A model generated the notes under the pieces. It searched no databases. It had not been told where the DNA came from and was given only the letters and a program-made list of their open reading frames with translations. DNA of 64,000 bases from positions 806,001 to 870,000 of the forward strand of contig NC_010175.1 of the NCBI RefSeq assembly GCF_000018865.1. Reading direction: 5' to 3'. This document shows positions 20,111 through 29,900 of this stretch, piece after piece (within the stretch, counting starts at the first letter, position 1; every line of letters begins with the position of its first letter). A program made the translations under genes and the position numbers. This stretch comes from Chloroflexus aurantiacus J-10-fl (GTDB taxonomy: Bacteria > Chloroflexota > Chloroflexia > Chloroflexales > Chloroflexaceae).

Positions 20111-21283
20111 ATGAACCAGTCTACCATTCCACATTATGTAAGCGATCTCGTGGTACCAATGCGTACCGCCCACGAACAGATTCTGGCTGAATTACAACAG
20201 CACAACCTGCTACCACCCCCTCCACCGCCGTTACCTCCTGCCCGTGCGCAAGGGATGGCAGCGGCCCGTGCCTACCCGATGCAAGGGGTACTGAAGTATC
20301 ACGGCCTGAGCGATTGGACACAACGGATTGCCTTTCTGCCCTCGATCTCGCTAAACAATGCTGCGGCGCATACGACCACCCTGGTTGAGTTTGATCCAGC
20401 ACTACCGGCCGACACTGCCATAATCGGCGGTATTCCCGCCCAGGGCCGCGAACTTGAGCGCGTGGTTACTGTGCTCGATGCAGTACGTTCACTGGCCGGC
20501 ATAAGCAGTCGTGCCCGGGTCATCTCGCGCAATGTACTGCGCACAAAGGTGGCCGGCAAAGGACTGGGCACCAGTGCTTCGGCAGCAGCGGCCCTGGCCT
20601 GTGCGGCCATCAGCGCCCTCTTCGGCCCGGAACTGGCCGGCCACACCCGCTTTCTCTCCACCCTTGCCCGCCTGCTGGCCGGTTCGGGGTGTCGCAGTAC
20701 TGCCGGCGGCCTGGCACTCTGGCTCAGCTACCCCGGCATCTCCCCCACTGAAAGTTATGCCGTGCGGCTCGACCAGCACAACGAACTCGCCGATGTTGCC
20801 CTCATCACCGTGCCAATCGACTCGCGGATCGGCCTGAAAACCGAACAGGCTCATCACGATGCGCCAAACAGCATCTTTTTTCGCTCCTGGATGCTGGCCC
20901 GCGGCGACGAAGTGCGCGAGTGTATCAGTGCCGTGCGTCGGGGCGACTGGCAGACCATCGGACAACTGGCCGAACTCGACAGCATGCGCCTGCACGGCGT
21001 CACCATGTCTGGTTCGCGTGAGCAGCGAATCATCGGCTGGGAACCGGAAAACATCACCCTCTTTCGGCTTTGCAACGACCTGCGTGCCCGTGGCGTGCCG
21101 GTCTACGCCAGCACCGACACCGGGCCGACGGTCGTATTCATCACCCACCGCGATCACGCACCGACCGTCGTCGCCGCGATCCACGACCTTGGCCTGAACC
21201 TGGAAACCGTAGTCGCCCCCATCGGAGGACCTGCCCACGTGATTCCGGTTGAAGAAGCATTGTCAGAACTTGAAGGGGTGTAG
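20111..21283 (+). CDS. mvaD: Mevalonate-pathway decarboxylase (phospho- or diphosphomevalonate decarboxylase)
   Basis: 390 residues of the GHMP kinase superfamily. Landmarks: KYHGLSDWTQRIAFLPSISL near 58-77, the glycine-rich loop GKGLGTSASAAAALA near 149-163, GSGCRSTAGGLALW near 195-210, and ASTDTGPTVVF near the C-terminus. This is the decarboxylase layout, not mevalonate kinase. The enzyme yields isopentenyl diphosphate (classical route) or isopentenyl phosphate (alternative route). A relative from Roseiflexus castenholzii was shown to use mevalonate monophosphate, so substrate choice is open here. The first 55 residues are proline-rich and unusual. Chloroflexus is known to make isoprenoids from mevalonate. 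Start ATG at 20111 without a strong ribosome binding site. Confidence 0.85.
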   Translation: MNQSTIPHYVSDLVVPMRTAHEQILAELQQHNLLPPPPPPLPPARAQGMAAARAYPMQGVLKYHGLSDWTQRIAFLPSISLNNAAAHTTTLVEFDPALPADTAIIGGIPAQGRELERVVTVLDAVRSLAGISSRARVISRNVLRTKVAGKGLGTSASAAAALACAAISALFGPELAGHTRFLSTLARLLAGSGCRSTAGGLALWLSYPGISPTESYAVRLDQHNELADVALITVPIDSRIGLKTEQAHHDAPNSIFFRSWMLARGDEVRECISAVRRGDWQTIGQLAELDSMRLHGVTMSGSREQRIIGWEPENITLFRLCNDLRARGVPVYASTDTGPTVVFITHRDHAPTVVAAIHDLGLNLETVVAPIGGPAHVIPVEEALSELEGV

Positions 21284-21303
21284 CGGGTAGGTTGTAGAGA
21301 GTA

Positions 21304-21518
21304 GAACTAATTTCATACCACTCGCTGAATTGGTTGCCTTTCCCGCTCGTCATGCGTGTGTCGCGGCGTTTGGAGTGCGGCAGCCATGCTCACGATTCGG
21401 CACGTGGCCCGCCGTTGACCGTGCTGGTCGCGGGGATGCTGGGTGTGATTGTTATGAGCATGGAGGCGGTCAGGAATCAATGAAATAACTTCTCGTAAAT
21501 GTTTTTTGAAACAGGCTC
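21304..21518 (-). repeat. MITE-like repeat, copy 4 (inverted, deleted)
   Basis: 215 bp. The plus strand starts GAACTAATTTCATACC and ends TTTTTTGAAACAGGCTC. The inside matches about two thirds of the 58239-58553 copy, including ACGCACACATGCGTGTC-type surroundings, GGAGTGCGGCAGCCATGCTC (half of the REP insert) and ATGCTGGGTGTGATTGT. The middle third is missing. Confidence 0.65.
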
Positions 21519-21911
21519 TTATACCGGTTAACATTTGATCTGATTGTTTCAGATGAAGCACGCACGTTTCCATTGCCAAGGGGTATACCGGGCACAGGTA
21601 TGGAGTAACGGGAATGGCGACGCCGATGCGTTATGGAGACGCCTGGTCGGAGCACACGACCGTGTGCCTCGAACGTTGGTATGGACAGAGGGTATGCACG
21701 TGCGTCGGTGATGGAAAGTGTAAGAAGGGAAATCAGAGTTTGCATTGAGACTCTGATAAGGAAGACATTGCGTTAGCTTATATTTTCTGGCCGTCTCCGA
21801 AGGGACGAGGACAGGCAGACAGATCGGACCGGACGAACTACTGATATTGAACGTCTTGTGGCTGGAGCGCAGCATAACCGCCGAACAGGCAGCCCAAATG
21901 GCCCACTACAG

Positions 21912-22100
21912 ACTCACTCTTCCACCAGAACTTATGGTAGAGTTTTTAACAAGTTCGTGTAGTCGTCCATCGATTCGGATAATTATCAATATCCCAGAAT
22001 CCCGCACTCTCGCCGCACTGCGTGATGCACTTTTACCAAAACTCATTCGGGGCGAATACGGGTGAAGGATGCGGAGGCGATCATTGAGAGGATGGTATGA
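21912..22100 (+). pseudogene. hsdS: C-terminal scrap of a type I restriction specificity subunit
   Basis: One frame reads ESRTLAALRDALLPKLIRGE, the classic end of HsdS. After a one-base shift it continues RVKDAEAIIERMV and stops at 22100, also a textbook HsdS tail (VKDAE..IEE). Upstream, further frame changes give FNKFV and similar bits that match the coiled end before ESRTLA. Everything N-terminal (both target-recognition domains) is gone and no hsdM or hsdR is in the window. It is a relic of a lost restriction system. Confidence 0.75.
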
Positions 22101-22183
22101 TGTCTGACACTCCAATCCCTCGACCGGCTAGCTAAGCACAACAAGCAACTACTAAACTACACTTTACCAAAAGCGAGGCTGAA

Positions 22184-22690
22184 ATGAGCTATACCCCCAC
22201 CTACCACCGCCGATCAATTCGCCTGAAGGGGTACGATTATGCGCAGCCTGGAGCCTATTTTGTGACCATCTGCACGCAGAACCGTGAATGCCTGTTCGGG
22301 GAGGTGGTAGATGGAGCAATGCGGTTGAATGCCTTGGGAGAAATAGTGCAACGCACGTGGTGTGACCTGCCCAATCACGTGGATGGAGTGGTGTTGGATG
22401 CGTTGGTGGTGATGCCAAACCACGTCCACGGGATCATTATGATTGTAGGGGCGGGTTCTAAACCCGCCCCGCCGGAATCCGCCTCGACGGAACCCGTGCC
22501 AACGACACCCGCCCCGCCGGAATTCGCCCCTTCCAGCACGTCTGCTAAACGTCAGGGATTGCCGGAAATCGTTCGTCAATTCAAAACGTTTTCCGCCCGT
22601 CGGATCGCTGCACTGCGATGCACAGGCATGTGTGTGGGTGTCCCCCATGGAAGCACGAACATACGACTCATTGGGGTATTGCAAACCTGA
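22184..22690 (+). pseudogene. REP-associated tyrosine transposase (RAYT, IS200-like), decayed
   Basis: 168 residues in frame. The N-terminus RRSIRLKGYDYAQPGAYFVT and TICTQNRECLFGEV are typical, and the HUH motif MPNHVHGIIMI sits near 85 (metal-binding histidines). Then the frame carries an unusual Pro-rich insert (SKPAPPESASTEPVPTTPAP) produced by a REP-like palindrome at 22448-22470. RQFKTFSARRIAALR follows, after which the family sequence (VWQR.YYEHIIR) is lost through frameshift; traces such as PWKHEHTTHW occur in the next frame near 22646. The C-terminal helix with the catalytic tyrosine is not intact. Such proteins mobilise REP hairpins, many of which occur in this window. Confidence 0.75.
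22448..22470. repeat. REP-like palindrome inside the transposase gene
   Basis: GGGGCGGGTT, CTA, AACCCGCCCC: a perfect 10-bp stem lying in frame inside the RAYT gene. Its translation GAGSKPAP interrupts the family sequence. Confidence 0.75.
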
Positions 22691-23106
22691 ACCAGCGTGC
22701 GAAAGCGGGATCCATCCTGCATCGGAGACTCCTGCCCCGGCGGGGACGGGTAAGGGTGAGGGCGCGTGTCGTATAACACTATTGAACGCAGCACCAACAT
22801 TACACGCTCGTCAACCATTACCCTGGCGCTGACCCTGCACGCAACTGCCCGTAAACCAGTTTGAGCGTCTATGCTGGTCCACTGGCGGATTGCTAATGAC
22901 ACGCCTGACAGTGGCTCTATCATGGGTCTGACAACCTGAATAATGTACAGTGTCAGTCAAGATTTGATGTTACACTAGATATGATACTCCCCCAAACTGA
23001 CGCCCCCCATATCGAAAGCGGGAAACGCTCTCGCGTGTGACGAGGCCGCAGGGGTGGATGGCGGGCATGCTATAGCGCAGAAGGCTGAAACCGCTGGATG
23101 AAGCTG
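22691..23106. other. Intergenic debris downstream of the RAYT gene
   Basis: About 415 bp. It holds scraps of the transposase 3' part in other frames and GGGACGGGTAAGGGTGAGGG (from 22743), the complement of the CTCACCCC-type short repeat seen at 34796 and 36688. The section 22800-23106 shows nothing recognisable. Confidence 0.45.
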
Positions 23107-24468
23107 TCATCCGACCACAATAAACACCAGATCGTTGACGTTGGTGCCGGTTGGGCCGGGGCGCAGGAGATCGTCGAGGGCGGCGAAGAAGGGGTAGGCG
23201 TCGTTGCGCCGCAGGTGAGTGAGTGGATCGTGGCCTATCGCTCTGGCACGAGCGACGGTTGTGCCGGTGGCAACTGCGCCGGCAGCATCGGTTGGTCCGT
23301 CGCCGCCATCGGTTGCCAGGGCAATGACGGCGGCCTGGTCGAGGCCGTCGAGGGCGATGGCGGCACTCAACGCCAGCTCCTGGTTCCGTCCGCCCAATCC
23401 GGTTCCACGCAGGGTTACGGTTGTTTCGCCGCCGGCAATCACGCAGGCCGGCGTTGCCAGTGGATGGCCGGATGTGGCAATTTCGCGGGCAATGCCGGCC
23501 AGCACGTGCCCCACCTCGCGAGCTTCTCCCTCCAGGTAGGTGGTCAGGAGCATTGCGTTGAAGCCGGCGTCGCGGGCGGCAATAAGTGCGGCCTGGGCGG
23601 CCTGAGCGTTGCTCCCGATGAGAATGTTCTGCACCGTCGTGAGCAAGGGATCGCCCGGTTTCAATGTCTCTGGATGGTCGCCACGGGAACCTGCCATCAG
23701 ATACGTCAGGATAGCCGGTGGACACCGTTCCATTAATTCGTACTGTTCGAGAAACGCCAGGGCGTCGGCAAAGGTGGTTGGATCGGCGACGGTTGGCCCG
23801 GAGGCGATGACCTGAAGTGGGCTACCGACAACGTCGGAGAGGATGAGGGTAATGAGTGTTGCCGGTGCCGCCATGCGCGCCAGTCCGCCACCTTTGATCT
23901 GATCGAGATGCTTGCGCAGGGTGTTGATAGCGCCAATCGGTGCGCCACAGGCCAGTAGTTCGGCAGTGAGGATCTGAATGTCGGCCAGGGTGACCCCCGG
24001 TACCGGCAGGTTGAGCAGTGCTGAACCACCACCGGAAATCAGGGCCAGGACCAGGTCGTGTGCGGTGACCCCGGCGAGCAAGGTCGCGAGTTGCTGACCG
24101 GCCAGTACACTCCGTTCGTCTGGGGTCGGGTGGGCGGCGCGTAGCAGGGTGATACCCGGCAGGTCAGGCAGTGGGGCACCGTCATCTTTCACGACGACCA
24201 GGCCGCCGTGCAGGCGATCTCCCAGTACCTGAACCGCAGCCTGTGCCATTGCTGCACCGGCTTTGCCCGCACCGACCAGCCAGATACGCTGAAACGCCCG
24301 CAGATCGTAGCGGCGCTCGCCGACCATCAGCCAGTCGCCGTCGCGCTGCAGAGCGGTGAGCGTGGCCTGGAACGGATCAGCCGCGGCCAGGGCAGCAGCC
24401 ATGATCCGCGTAACCGCAGGTCCCCACCAGGCCGCCCGCAGCGACGCCGTCAACAATCGCTCAGACAT
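23107..24468 (-). CDS. Glycerate 2-kinase (type II, MOFRL family)
   Basis: 453 residues. Family landmarks: VGAGKAGAAMAQAA near 63-77, LALISGGGSALLNLPVPGVT near 140-160, INTLRKHLDQIKGGGLAR near 181-198, SDVVGSPLQVIASGPTV near 212-228, and the C-terminal MOFRL-type end with GLGGRNQELAL and ATDGGDGPTDAAGAV. The enzyme phosphorylates glycerate to 2-phosphoglycerate with ATP, feeding central metabolism. The ATG at 24468 lies inside the end of ychF (the ATGTCTGA overlap, 8 nt), which implies translational coupling; an in-frame start 36 nt earlier is unlikely. Glycerate could come from glyoxylate metabolism in this organism, but this is inference. Confidence 0.9.
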   Translation of the reverse strand: MSERLLTASLRAAWWGPAVTRIMAAALAAADPFQATLTALQRDGDWLMVGERRYDLRAFQRIWLVGAGKAGAAMAQAAVQVLGDRLHGGLVVVKDDGAPLPDLPGITLLRAAHPTPDERSVLAGQQLATLLAGVTAHDLVLALISGGGSALLNLPVPGVTLADIQILTAELLACGAPIGAINTLRKHLDQIKGGGLARMAAPATLITLILSDVVGSPLQVIASGPTVADPTTFADALAFLEQYELMERCPPAILTYLMAGSRGDHPETLKPGDPLLTTVQNILIGSNAQAAQAALIAARDAGFNAMLLTTYLEGEAREVGHVLAGIAREIATSGHPLATPACVIAGGETTVTLRGTGLGGRNQELALSAAIALDGLDQAAVIALATDGGDGPTDAAGAVATGTTVARARAIGHDPLTHLRRNDAYPFFAALDDLLRPGPTGTNVNDLVFIVVG

Positions 24469-25543
24469 TGAAGAGGAAGTGGCAAATGTCTCCATCTTGC
24501 ACAATGTACTGCTTGCCTTCCATCCGTACCAGCCCTGCTTTTTTCGCCTCGTGCATGCTGCCGGCGTTGATCAGATCGTGGTAGGCAACAATCTCAGCCC
24601 GGATGAAGCCACGTTGAATATCGGAATGGATCGTTCCTGCTGCTTCGACTGCTGGCGTACCTTTCGGGATCGGCCATGCCCGCACCTCGTCGGGGCCGGC
24701 GGTGAGAAAACTGATCAGTCCGAGCAGGCGATAGCTGGCTGCAATCACCCGATCACGGGCCGGAGCGGTGATGCCCAGGTCGTCCATGAAGACCTGCGCT
24801 TCGGCATCGTCGAGCTGCGCCAGCTCGGCTTCGATCTTGCCGCACAGCGGTTCAACCGCACTCTGGCGATGCGGATATGTAATCTGCGGTGGATTGGCTA
24901 TGTCGGCTTCACCGATGTTCGGGGCAATCAGCATTGGTTTCGCGGTGAGAAACTGGTAGCCGCGAATCAGCCGCGCCTCGTCCTCGGTCAATTCGAGCGC
25001 CCGGATTGGCGTTTCGGCTTCGAGTGCCTCGCGTAAACGCTGCAACAGATCGCGTTCGGCAGTGCGCAGCTCTTTCTCTTTGGCCGGCAATTTGGGAATC
25101 TCGGCGTTCAATCGGTTCAGACGCCGTTCGATGATGCCGAGATCGGAAAAAGCCAGTTCCAGATCGACTGCGGCAATGTCGCGTTGCGGATCGACCGAAC
25201 CATTTGGATGGGGTACTGCCGGATCGTCAAATGCGCGCACCACGTGCAGCAGGGCATCGGCAGAGGCGATGTAGTTGAGCAAGACGGGTGGCAGGCCACC
25301 TCCAGCCCGGCCACTTCCACTCAAGCCGCCAATATCAACGTATTGCACATCGGCATAGGTAATCTTGCGCGGCTTGAACATCTGCGCCAGAACTTCCAGC
25401 CGCGGATCGGGAACTTTAACGGTTGCCAGGTTTGGCTCTAATTGACCCGATGAATACGCGGCTGTCTCGGCGTGGCCGCGTGTCAGGGCATTGAAGACGG
25501 TTGTTTTGCCACTATTTGGTAGGCCAATAATCGCTATTTTCAT
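24461..25543 (-). CDS. ychF: Redox-regulated ATPase YchF
   Basis: 360 residues, the normal length (about 363) for this universal OBG-family protein, which binds ATP and associates with ribosomes. P-loop GLPNSGKTT at residues 7-15; ADVQYVDIGGLSGSGRAGGG near 64-83 (G3 region); G4-like APNIGEAD instead of the NKxD of GTPases, as expected for ATP preference; C-terminal TGS domain near 275-360 (IHSDIQRGFIRAEI; MEGKQYIVQDGDICHF). Start ATG 25543 with GAGGACA upstream. The open frame continues 345 nt further upstream only because the purine-rich tandem repeat there has no stops. Confidence 0.96.
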   Translation of the reverse strand: MKIAIIGLPNSGKTTVFNALTRGHAETAAYSSGQLEPNLATVKVPDPRLEVLAQMFKPRKITYADVQYVDIGGLSGSGRAGGGLPPVLLNYIASADALLHVVRAFDDPAVPHPNGSVDPQRDIAAVDLELAFSDLGIIERRLNRLNAEIPKLPAKEKELRTAERDLLQRLREALEAETPIRALELTEDEARLIRGYQFLTAKPMLIAPNIGEADIANPPQITYPHRQSAVEPLCGKIEAELAQLDDAEAQVFMDDLGITAPARDRVIAASYRLLGLISFLTAGPDEVRAWPIPKGTPAVEAAGTIHSDIQRGFIRAEIVAYHDLINAGSMHEAKKAGLVRMEGKQYIVQDGDICHFLFNV

Positions 25544-25611
25544 CGCATGTCCTCGTGCGAATGTCGTGTATTGGTGAACACTATACCATAACTGGATGGG
25601 GAGCAGGCAGT

Positions 25612-25745
25612 GAGGGAGGAGGGAGGAGATAGGAGATAGGAAATAGGAGATAGGGGGAGGAGATAGGAAATAGGAAATAGGGGGAGGAGATAGGAAATAG
25701 GAAATAGGGGGAGGAGATAGGAAATAGAAGGTAGGAGGGAGGAGA
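25612..25745. repeat. Purine-rich minisatellite
   Basis: Tandem repeat of a 27-bp unit, GGGGGAGGAGATAGGAAATA followed by GGAAATA, about three good copies plus degenerate flanks. Almost pure purine on the plus strand (G, A and T only), so the complement is a CT-rich tract. Read on the minus strand it gives open but meaningless PPISYFLSP repeats. Confidence 0.85.
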
Positions 25746-26093
25746 TGGGAGGGAGGTATTGGGAAGTAGAAAGAGGGGGCTGGATTGGAACGTGAGGCAA
25801 CGGTGGGAGATGGAGAGAGGTTCTTATTGGTGTTCCACTTGAACCGCCATGTCACATATTCCTCGCGACATTTGTCACGAAATTGCACGCTGCTTGCACA
25901 AAAAATTGTGATATGATTAGAGAAGAGAGGTGCAACAACACCACGATGTCTGGGTCTGGCCAGGCACGTATCAAGGGTTATAAGAGCGAGAGGTTATGCA
26001 AAATATGCAAAAACCTGTCACCTAAACCACGTTGTACGATTCGCGTTTTCAGCATTCTGTAAGGAAATGAAAAATAATCCGGCGTCCAGGTAT

Positions 26094-26122
26094 TTGACGC
26101 AAAAGCAAAACGGTTCTATAAT
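26094..26122 (+). promoter_or_regulatory. Sigma-70 promoter of the act operon
   Basis: TTGACG (26094-26099), 17 nt, TATAAT (26117-26122). Perfect -10 and near-perfect -35, 51 bp upstream of actA. It predicts strong, constitutive-looking expression of the respiratory/photosynthetic complex. Confidence 0.8.
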
Positions 26123-26173
26123 AGCTGAACAGGTGACACCGTGCAGTTCACTTCCTGGATAGGGTAATGCAGC

Positions 26174-26833
26174 ATGGCACAGATTTTTCCCCGCAATGCC
26201 AACCTTCTGTCGCGTTTGAGCATCTTCGCCCTCGTTCTGCTCGTCGTTGAAGGGATTCTTATTCTCGGCGTTTACTTTCGGTCAAATTATTTCCGACAGG
26301 TAAACGTGGCCATTGAGCAGCCGGTGGCATTCAGTCATCAACTGCATGTGAATGTCGTCGGGATTGACTGTCGGTATTGCCATACCTCAGTTGATCAGTC
26401 GTACTTTGCCAACATTCCGGCCACCGAAACCTGTATGACCTGCCACTCCCAGATCAAGACCTACAGCCCGCTCCTGGAAAAGGTGCGCGAGAGCTATGCC
26501 ACCGGTAAGCCGATTGAATGGGTGAAGGTGTACGACCTGCCGAATTTTGTCTACTTCAACCATTCGATCCACGTCAACAAGGGTATTGGTTGCTCGACCT
26601 GCCACGGTCAGGTGAACAATATGCCGGTGGTCTGGCAGCAACAGGCCCTGTATATGGGGTGGTGTCTGAATTGCCACCGCAATCCAGAGCTGTACGTGCG
26701 ACCGCGCGAAGAGGTGTACAACATGGATTATGTACCACCATCCAACCAGTTGGAGATCGGTCGCCAGCTTGTAGCGGAATACGGCATCATGCCACCTGAT
26801 CAGTTGACCAATTGTTACGTATGTCACCGCTGA
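26174..26833 (+). CDS. actA: Alternative complex III subunit A, pentaheme cytochrome c
   Basis: 219 residues. One N-terminal membrane anchor (about 13-33), then a periplasmic domain with exactly five CxxCH heme sites: C66-H70, C87-H91, C140-H144, C164-H168 and C214-H218. This is the published make-up of ActA in Chloroflexus alternative complex III, a menaquinol:electron acceptor oxidoreductase that replaces cytochrome bc1. It is the first gene of a seven-gene unit, actABCDEFG, all on the plus strand. The last heme motif sits at the very C-terminus (CYVCHR). The strong promoter lies about 50 bp upstream. ActB starts 72 bp downstream. Confidence 0.97.
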   Translation: MAQIFPRNANLLSRLSIFALVLLVVEGILILGVYFRSNYFRQVNVAIEQPVAFSHQLHVNVVGIDCRYCHTSVDQSYFANIPATETCMTCHSQIKTYSPLLEKVRESYATGKPIEWVKVYDLPNFVYFNHSIHVNKGIGCSTCHGQVNNMPVVWQQQALYMGWCLNCHRNPELYVRPREEVYNMDYVPPSNQLEIGRQLVAEYGIMPPDQLTNCYVCHR

Positions 26834-26905
26834 TTCGCCAGGTTGATCGACCGGTGTAATCTACGTGCCCGCTGGAATCGCTATCAACGGTATTGGTAGA
26901 AGATT

Positions 26906-29900
26906 ATGACACAGCAACAACCCGATCTCGAAGCTATTCGTGCCCAATTGCGGGATGCTCGCGGCCCACAGTTCTGGCGTTCGCTTGATCAATTGGCCGA
27001 TGCGCCAGCCTTTCGTGAGCTGATCGAGCGTGAATTTCCGCGTGGTGCAAGCGAGCTGGAGGATGGAATCAGCCGGCGTACCTTTTTGAAGCTGATGGGA
27101 GCTTCCCTCGCTTTGGCCGGTGTCACTGCCTGTACGTATCAACCACGCCAGTACATTGCGCCGTTTGATCGCCAGCCAGAGGGACGAGTACCCGGCATAC
27201 CACAATATTTTGCTTCGACGCTGACCCTTGGCGGGTATGGTACCGGTGTTCTGGTGCGCTCGAATGAAGGGCGGCCAACGAAAGTAGAAGGCAACCCACG
27301 CCACCCGGCCAGTCTCGGCGGTACCGATCTCTTCGCGCAGGCCGAGATTCTTACCATGTATGACCCTGACCGCTCGACGACAGTGTTGCGGCAAGGTGTG
27401 CCGTCTACATGGGCTGAGTTTACTACCACGCTCGGCAATGCTCTGACTGCGGCCAGGGCCACCCAGGGAGCGGGGGTACGCCTGCTCACTACGACTATCA
27501 CTTCACCATCGTTAGCGGCCCAGATTGAGCAGTTTTTGCAAGCCTACCCCCAGGCCCGCTGGTATCAGTATGAGCCGATCAACCGCGACAATGTGGTTGC
27601 CGGTGCCCGGCTGGCGTTCGGTCGTGATGTTACGACGCGCTACGATCTGTCGGCAGCTCAGGTTGTGGTAAGTCTGGATGCCGATTTTCTGGCCCCTGGC
27701 CCTGGTTTTGTCGCCTATGCCCGCGCCTTTGCCGAGAGGCGAAAGGTGCGTAAAGATAGTACGACGATGAACCGGCTGTACGTGGTTGAGGCCAGCCCTT
27801 CAACCACCGGCACGGCTGCCGATCACCGGTTGCCACTACGTGCCGATGCCATTGCTGCCTTTACCGGTGCCCTGGCGAACGAGCTGGGTGTCGGTGGCGC
27901 ACCGGCTACATTGTCGCCAAAGGCTGAAGAGTTTCTGCGTGCGATTGCCCGCGATCTGGAAGAGCATCGTGGTCAGTCGGTGGTGATTGCCGGCGACCAA
28001 CAGCCGCCTATCGTCCACGCACTGGCGCACTTGATCAATGCTGAATTGGGAAATGTGGGCCAGACAGTGTTCTACCACGAACCGGTTGAAGCCCGACCAA
28101 CCAATCAGACGGAAGAGCTGGTGGCACTGGTCAGCGAGATGGCTGCCGGTCGGGTTGAAACCCTGATCATGATTGGCGGGAATCCGGTCTACAACGCGCC
28201 CGGTGATCTCCGCTTCGCCGACCGCATGGCGAGCGTACCGCTAACTATTCATCTGAGCCAGTTTGTTGACGAGACTTCGGCACGTGCCACCTGGCACATT
28301 CCGCAAGCGCACCCGCTGGAGAGCTGGGGCGATGCTCGTGCCTTCGACGGTACGGCCAGTATTGTGCAACCGCTGATTGAACCCCTCTACGGTGGAAAAA
28401 CCGCTAACGAACTGCTGGCGGCAATGCTCGGCCAGCCAGAAGCAGAGAGTTATGATCTGGTACGTTCATTCTGGCTGGAACAAATTGGCGAAACCGGCTG
28501 GCAGGTGGCACTGGCAAACGGCGTCATTGCCGAGACGGTTGCCCCCGTTATCGAACCAACGTTAAATGAGGGAGCAATCCGGGCGACACCGATTCCTCAG
28601 CCCGGTGATGGCGTCGAAATCGTATTCCGGCCAGACCCATCACTTTTCGATGGCTTTTATGCAAATAATGGTTGGCTGCAAGAGCTACCACGTCCACTCA
28701 CCAAACTGGTTTGGGACAATGCGGCTTTGATGAGTCCGCGCACAGCCATCAAATTGCTTGGTCTGCCGTTCAATGCTGACCGCCTGATTGGGACTGAAGC
28801 CGATGATCGTGAGCGGCAGCAATATCTTGAGCAGCTCTCGAAAGTCAACGGCACGATAGCCCGCATTGAGTATCGCGGTGGGATCATCGAGATACCGATC
28901 TGGCTCCTACCCGGTCACGCCGAAGACTCGATCACACTCAATCTCGGCTATGGTCGCACCCATGCCGGACGGGTGGGCAACAACGTCGGTATCGATGTCT
29001 ACCCAATCCGTACCAGTGATAGCCCGTGGTTTGGCGCTGGTGCTCGCGTAACCAACACCGGTCGCACCTATCTGCTGGTCAGCACGCAAGATCACTGGAC
29101 ACTCGAAGGACGCGATATTTATCGGGTTGGTGAATTTAAGAAATTCAAGGAAGACCCGAAGTACATTGCCAAAGAGGTCTATCAAGAGGAATACGGACGA
29201 GAAACGCCGAACTATCAATCGCTTCAACCCGGCGATGACTATACCGGTCGCAACGCCTGGGGAATGACCATCAACCTGAACGCCTGTATCGGCTGTAACG
29301 CCTGTGTCGTAGCCTGCCAGGCTGAAAACAACATCGCCGTCGTTGGCAAAGATCAGGTCTCGCGTGGCCGTGAAATGCACTGGATACGCATTGATCGATA
29401 CTTTGCAGGTGAGGATCTTGATAACCCCTCGATCTACATGATGCCTGTCAACTGTATGCAGTGCGAAAAAGCGCCATGTGAGGTTGTCTGTCCGGTTGCG
29501 GCTACCGTTCACGACTACGAAGGTCTTAACAACATGGTGTATAATCGCTGTGTCGGTACAAAGTATTGCTCGAACAACTGCCCGTACAAGGTACGGCGGT
29601 TTAACTTCTTGCAATACAGCGATACCACGACCGAGACCTTCAAGCTCGCGTTCAACCCAGATGTGACGGTGCGCATCCGAGGTGTGATGGAGAAGTGCAC
29701 GTACTGCGTCCAGCGCATTAGCGGAGCACGTATTGCAGCCAAACGAGCGGCAGTGCAAGCCGGTCAGTCATCGTATGTCATTAGCGACGGCGCCATTCAG
29801 ACCGCCTGCGAGCAGGCGTGTCCAACCGGTGCCATTGTGTTTGGTGACATTAATGACAGCAACAGCCGGGTCGCAAAATGGAAAGCAGAAGGGCACAACT

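Larger units (their letters stand above)
21284..22183. other. Gene-poor region with MITE and hsdS remnants
   Basis: About 900 bp: an inverted, shortened MITE-like copy at 21304-21518, an hsdS scrap at 21912-22100, and otherwise no supported gene (21519-21911 shows only unsupported open frames). It looks like accumulated mobile and restriction-system debris. Confidence 0.6.
25544..26173. other. Intergenic region between ychF and act operon
   Basis: About 630 bp between divergent genes. Contents: purine-rich tandem repeat at 25612-25745, AT-rich stretch 25870-26100, and the act promoter at 26094-26122. No gene is supported. Confidence 0.6.

Noticed and set aside
22970-23736. Open frames on either strand over the end of the glycerate kinase gene
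   Set aside because: Arg/Pro/Gly-rich shadow frames; the kinase frame has all family motifs.
25612-25745. CRISPR array
   Set aside because: The 27-bp units are contiguous with no unique spacers.
25544-25888. N-terminal extension of YchF with PPISYFLSP repeats
   Set aside because: It is a translation of the purine-rich tandem repeat; the conserved YchF start is at 25543 with a ribosome binding site.
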